This document shows positions 13,129-16,079 of a stretch of 16,079 nucleotides of DNA, piece by piece. The position numbers and the translations under genes were made by a program. Each line of letters begins with the position of its first letter. The first letter of the stretch is position 1. Where the stretch lies: positions 1 through 16,079 of the forward strand of contig DNFG01000177.1 in the NCBI GenBank assembly GCA_003487005.1, in the 5' to 3' direction. Source of the DNA: Bryobacterales bacterium. Its GTDB lineage: Bacteria; Acidobacteriota; Terriglobia; Bryobacterales; Bryobacteraceae. The notes beneath the pieces were generated by a model. It worked only from the letters and a program-made list of their open reading frames with translations. It was not told the origin of the DNA and did not search any database.

Positions 13129-14869
13129 AGCCGTTCTCGCCTCGGTCCTCGCCGCCGCGGGCTTCGGCCATGTCGAGGCCACCCACTTGACCGGCGAGGC
13201 GCCGGACCATGGCATCACTTCAACGGCGAAACGGGTGGAAGTCCGATCCGTGACGGACGAATTCGACCCCAATCTGCGCATTCTGTGGCAGAAACCGCTC
13301 ACTTTGCCCGTGTTTAAGCTGCCCGAAAAGGCCCGGGTGTTCACCCGTGAGCGCTGGACGGGCGCTCCTCTGGCGGCCGGATGGCGGGAGCAGGACCGGA
13401 TCCTGCTCTGGACCGCCACCACTCTGGGGGAGGAGGGTTTCGAGCGCTATCCCTATCTGATTCAGGCACTTGGCGCGCTTGGCGCCGCGCCCCTGGCGGA
13501 AGCCCGCGACCTCTGGGTGTTTTTTGATTCGTCCTACCGGCTCCGGGCGGACCCGGAGTTCCTCGCGAAGCGCTGGCGGGCTGGCGGAGTGTCCGCGCTG
13601 CATGTCGCGGCGTGGCACTATTGGGAGGCGGATCATCAACGGGATCAATATCTTAGGGATCTGATCGAGGCGTGCCACCGCAACGCGATTCTGGTTTACG
13701 CCTGGATCGAGTTTCCCCACGTCAGCGAGCGGTTCTGGGAGGAGCACCCGGAGTGGCGGGAGAAGACCGGTACGCTGCAGGACGCCCACCTCGACTGGCG
13801 CAAGCTGATGAATCTACTGAACAAAGACTGCGCCGCCGCAGTGGCGAGAGGGCTCGATGAACTGACCGGGCGGTTCGACTGGGACGGACTGAACCTGGGC
13901 GAACTGTACTTCGAGTCACTCGAAGGCGCGGCGAGTCCGGCGCGATTCACTCCGTTCAACGAGGACGTCCGGGAAGCGTTCAAACGCGCAGAGAATGTGG
14001 ACCCGGTGGCGCTATTTGATGCAAAAAACGCCTCCAAACTGCGTTTGTTCCTCGATTTCCGGGCGGCGCTGGCGCACCGGCTGCAGGTGGAATGGCTGGA
14101 CCGCCTGGTGGCCCTGAAGCAGACGAAGCCCCATCTGGATCTGGTGTTGACCCACATCGACGACCGTTTCGATCTGTCGATGCGCGACAAACTGGGCGCC
14201 GATGCCGCGCGCCTGCTGCCGGAAGCGGAGAAGCGCGGAGTGACGTTCCTCATTGAGGACCCGGCGACCGTCTGGCACCTGGGTCCGGAGCGCTATGCCG
14301 AGATCGGGCGGCGGTATCAGCCTTTGACGCGCAAGCCGGGGTTACTGGCGATCGACCTCAACATCGTGGAGCGGTATCAGGACGTGTATCCGACGAAGCA
14401 GCAGACGGGGATGGAGTTTCTGCAACTGGTGCACCGGGCGGCGGTGGCTTTTCCGCGGGTGGCTCTGTACTTCGAGAACTCGATAGCCGGGGTGGACTGG
14501 CCGTGGCTGGCGGGAGCGGCCTCTGCGCCACGGACGCTGCGGGTGACCGGAGAGACAGTGGAGATCGAAGCCGGCCGGGAGACGGCGCTGCGCTGGCCGG
14601 GCTGCGCGCGGGTGAACGGGCAGCGCTGGCCGGCGGGAGATGAATCGAGAATTCTGCTGCCTGAGGGGCGATCGGTGGTGGAGAACTGCGAGGGGCCGGC
14701 GGGGCGGATTCTGCTGGATTTCAACGGCCGGCTGATCGGCGTGAAAGAGACAGGAAGCAAGCTCGTGATCGAATACGAGAGCAAGACAAGGGCGATTGCG
14801 CGGACGGCGAAAGGGACGACGCTGCTCCCGGCGGGGCGGAACCGCGTCGAGTTGGATCTGGAGGATTAA
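13112..14869 (+). CDS. Putative TIM-barrel glycoside-hydrolase-like protein (GHL10/DUF187-like)
   Basis: This is a 585-residue protein. Residues 1-125 form an accessory domain ending in RILLWTATTLGEEGFERYP, reminiscent of the small alpha/beta domains that precede GH-like barrels. About 130-470 looks like a (beta/alpha)8 barrel. RDLWVFFDSSYRLRADPEF is followed by GGVSALHVAAWHYWEAD, LIEACHRNAILVYAWIEFPH and WDGLNLGELYFESLE, the ordered beta-strand and 'act-AxHxxGI-VYAW' pattern of GHL10/DUF187 proteins. Later strands are LVLTHIDDRFD, FLIEDPATVWHL and VALYFENSIAGVDWPWL. Glu264 (NLGELYF) and the Glu/Asp in FLIEDP are candidate acid/base residues. About 475-585 is a beta-sandwich-like tail. No clear signal peptide is seen, so location is uncertain. 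It overlaps the TPR-barrel gene, suggesting joint work on a polysaccharide. The family call is by pattern recognition only; the substrate is unknown. Confidence 0.65.
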   Translation: MPSAAEAVLASVLAAAGFGHVEATHLTGEAPDHGITSTAKRVEVRSVTDEFDPNLRILWQKPLTLPVFKLPEKARVFTRERWTGAPLAAGWREQDRILLWTATTLGEEGFERYPYLIQALGALGAAPLAEARDLWVFFDSSYRLRADPEFLAKRWRAGGVSALHVAAWHYWEADHQRDQYLRDLIEACHRNAILVYAWIEFPHVSERFWEEHPEWREKTGTLQDAHLDWRKLMNLLNKDCAAAVARGLDELTGRFDWDGLNLGELYFESLEGAASPARFTPFNEDVREAFKRAENVDPVALFDAKNASKLRLFLDFRAALAHRLQVEWLDRLVALKQTKPHLDLVLTHIDDRFDLSMRDKLGADAARLLPEAEKRGVTFLIEDPATVWHLGPERYAEIGRRYQPLTRKPGLLAIDLNIVERYQDVYPTKQQTGMEFLQLVHRAAVAFPRVALYFENSIAGVDWPWLAGAASAPRTLRVTGETVEIEAGRETALRWPGCARVNGQRWPAGDESRILLPEGRSVVENCEGPAGRILLDFNGRLIGVKETGSKLVIEYESKTRAIARTAKGTTLLPAGRNRVELDLED

Positions 14870-16079
14870 TTGATGCGGACGCGCTCGCCTTCCTGGACTC
14901 CGTCGAGGATGGCGACTTCGGTGTTGCTCATGGAGCCGAGGCGGACTTCGCGGCGGTCAAGGCCTTTGGCGCCTTCCACATAGAGGTAGTGTTTGCCGCC
15001 CCTTTCTTCCACGGCGGAGGCGGGAGCAATCAGGACGTCTTCCTCGCGTTCAACGGCAACGTTGGCCCAGGCGGTCATGTCGGGGAGGATGCGGTCATCG
15101 TGGTCGAGCAGTTCAAGGCGGACGGGGACGGTCCGGACATAGAACTGTTCCCGGCGTCCGGGCATGGAGGCGAGGGCGCCGATGGAAGTGACGCGGCCGC
15201 GGAATTCGATACCCGGGTAGGCGTCGAAGCCGACGGTGGCGAGTTGACCGACCTCGAAGAGAGCGGCGTCGGTCTGGTTGACGGGGGCTTCCAGCTGTAG
15301 CGAGGAGGTATCGACGACGCGAACGACAGGCTGGCCAGGGCGGACCTGGTCTCCGTTCTTGATGGTGGACTCTTCGCCGCCGCGGGTCCGGGTGGTGCTG
15401 AGAATGACGAGACCGTCCATGGGCGACTTGATGGTGTAGCGGGGCAAGTCCTTGAGGTGACGGTTCACGTGCAGCAGTTCGAGTTCGTGGGCGATTTCGG
15501 CAGTCCGGAGGTTGGCGCGGTTCGATTCGGCTGAGATCTCAATCTCCTGGAGGAGGCGTTCGAGGTTGGCTTCGGCCTCTTCGGCGGCGAGGATCATCCG
15601 CTGCTGGACGATCGCGCTGCGGACTTCGCTCGTGCGGAGGTCGAGGCGGGCTTTTTCCACGGCGGCCTGGGCGACACGCAAGCGCTGCTGGAGCGCCTCG
15701 GAGGCGAGTTCGATTTCGACCTTGCGGTTGGTCACCGCATTCTCGCGAACCTGAACGGTATCGCGAACGTCGTCAATGTGATCGCGGAGGGCCTGGGAGT
15801 CGAGTTCGACGATGGTGGAGCCTTCGGTGACGCGGGAACCCGAGACGGGCAGGGAGAGAATGAGCATCTGCTGGCCGCTCTCGGGCATGGAGAGACGGGG
15901 CGCCGTGACGATGAAGCCACGGGTGGCGCTGGTAACGCCTTCGAGACGAATTGTGCGTTCAAGGGCGCCGCGGCGCACTTCGGCAAAGCGGGCAGCCGGA
16001 AGGGCGGCTTGCGCCCGCTCGGCTGCCTTCTGGTCGAGATAGCGGGACAGGAAGAGGCCACCAGCAGCGATGAGGACGA
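14866..16079 (-). CDS. HlyD/RND-type periplasmic adaptor (membrane fusion protein), 5' end outside window
   Basis: The reading frame is open to the window edge and shows 403 residues. The N-terminal fragment starts within a membrane anchor (VLIAAGGLFLSRYL). A barrel/lipoyl half follows near residues 50-95 (SGSRVTEGSTIVELDSQ). A long coiled-coil hairpin spans about 96-212, rich in Glu, Arg and Ala heptads. The second lipoyl half is near 213-260 (YTIKSPMDGLVI then NGDQVRPGQPVVRVVD). A beta-barrel and membrane-proximal domain run to the end (DMTAWANVAVEREEDVLIAPASAV, then GVQEGERVRIN). Such adaptors link an inner-membrane ABC or RND pump to an outer-membrane channel; the pump is presumably encoded nearby outside the window. 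GTG 15978 is only an internal codon. The stop shares the TTAA sequence with the convergent upstream gene. Confidence 0.88.
   Translation of the reverse strand, partial: VLIAAGGLFLSRYLDQKAAERAQAALPAARFAEVRRGALERTIRLEGVTSATRGFIVTAPRLSMPESGQQMLILSLPVSGSRVTEGSTIVELDSQALRDHIDDVRDTVQVRENAVTNRKVEIELASEALQQRLRVAQAAVEKARLDLRTSEVRSAIVQQRMILAAEEAEANLERLLQEIEISAESNRANLRTAEIAHELELLHVNRHLKDLPRYTIKSPMDGLVILSTTRTRGGEESTIKNGDQVRPGQPVVRVVDTSSLQLEAPVNQTDAALFEVGQLATVGFDAYPGIEFRGRVTSIGALASMPGRREQFYVRTVPVRLELLDHDDRILPDMTAWANVAVEREEDVLIAPASAVEERGGKHYLYVEGAKGLDRREVRLGSMSNTEVAILDGVQEGERVRIN

Overview
The window reads as a chromosomal segment of a GC-rich Gram-negative bacterium, most likely an acidobacterium of the Bryobacterales/Solibacter type. 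The outer membrane is implied by a TonB-dependent receptor, a TPR/beta-barrel protein and an RND-type periplasmic adaptor. The lineage guess rests on style (strings of LiaF-like/DUF5668 mini-proteins, He_PIG Ig repeats with a 'GGGW' C-terminal module, a carboxypeptidase-regulatory domain on the receptor); it is inference, since no rRNA or other phylogenetic marker is present. I see no tRNA, rRNA, CRISPR, transposase or phage gene.

Left block (1-1982, + strand): a tightly overlapping operon of three very small two-helix membrane proteins of the LiaI/LiaF-like type (the first cut by the window edge), then a larger protein that fuses the same helical unit to a DUF4097-like beta-helix. Next (1987-4913, - strand) comes a sugar-use operon: sodium/solute symporter, a 61-residue two-helix membrane protein, and galactokinase, with the last two overlapping by ATGA. 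A 72-residue DUF4926 protein (5015-5233, +) follows.

Central block (5234-10866, - strand): a 1037-residue secreted Ig-like protein, and upstream of it a 793-residue TonB-dependent receptor. A long hairpin lies between them, directly after the receptor stop. The receptor has a good sigma70-type promoter whose -10 box is covered by an inverted repeat, and half of that repeat recurs about 200 bases away in front of the divergent TPR gene.

Right block (11260-16079): a TPR protein with a C-terminal outer-membrane barrel, overlapped by a putative TIM-barrel glycoside-hydrolase-like protein, and finally a convergent HlyD/RND adaptor that runs off the window. The TPR-barrel plus hydrolase-like pair recalls exopolysaccharide export pairs such as PgaA/PgaB, PelB/PelA and BcsC/BcsZ, but no polymerase is in view. 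This is the best candidate for an undescribed system here.

Two larger-scale patterns stand out. All three convergent gene pairs are packed end to end (gaps of 4, 0 and minus 4 bases). The plus strand also switches from C-rich to G-rich near 13.2-13.5 kb regardless of gene direction.
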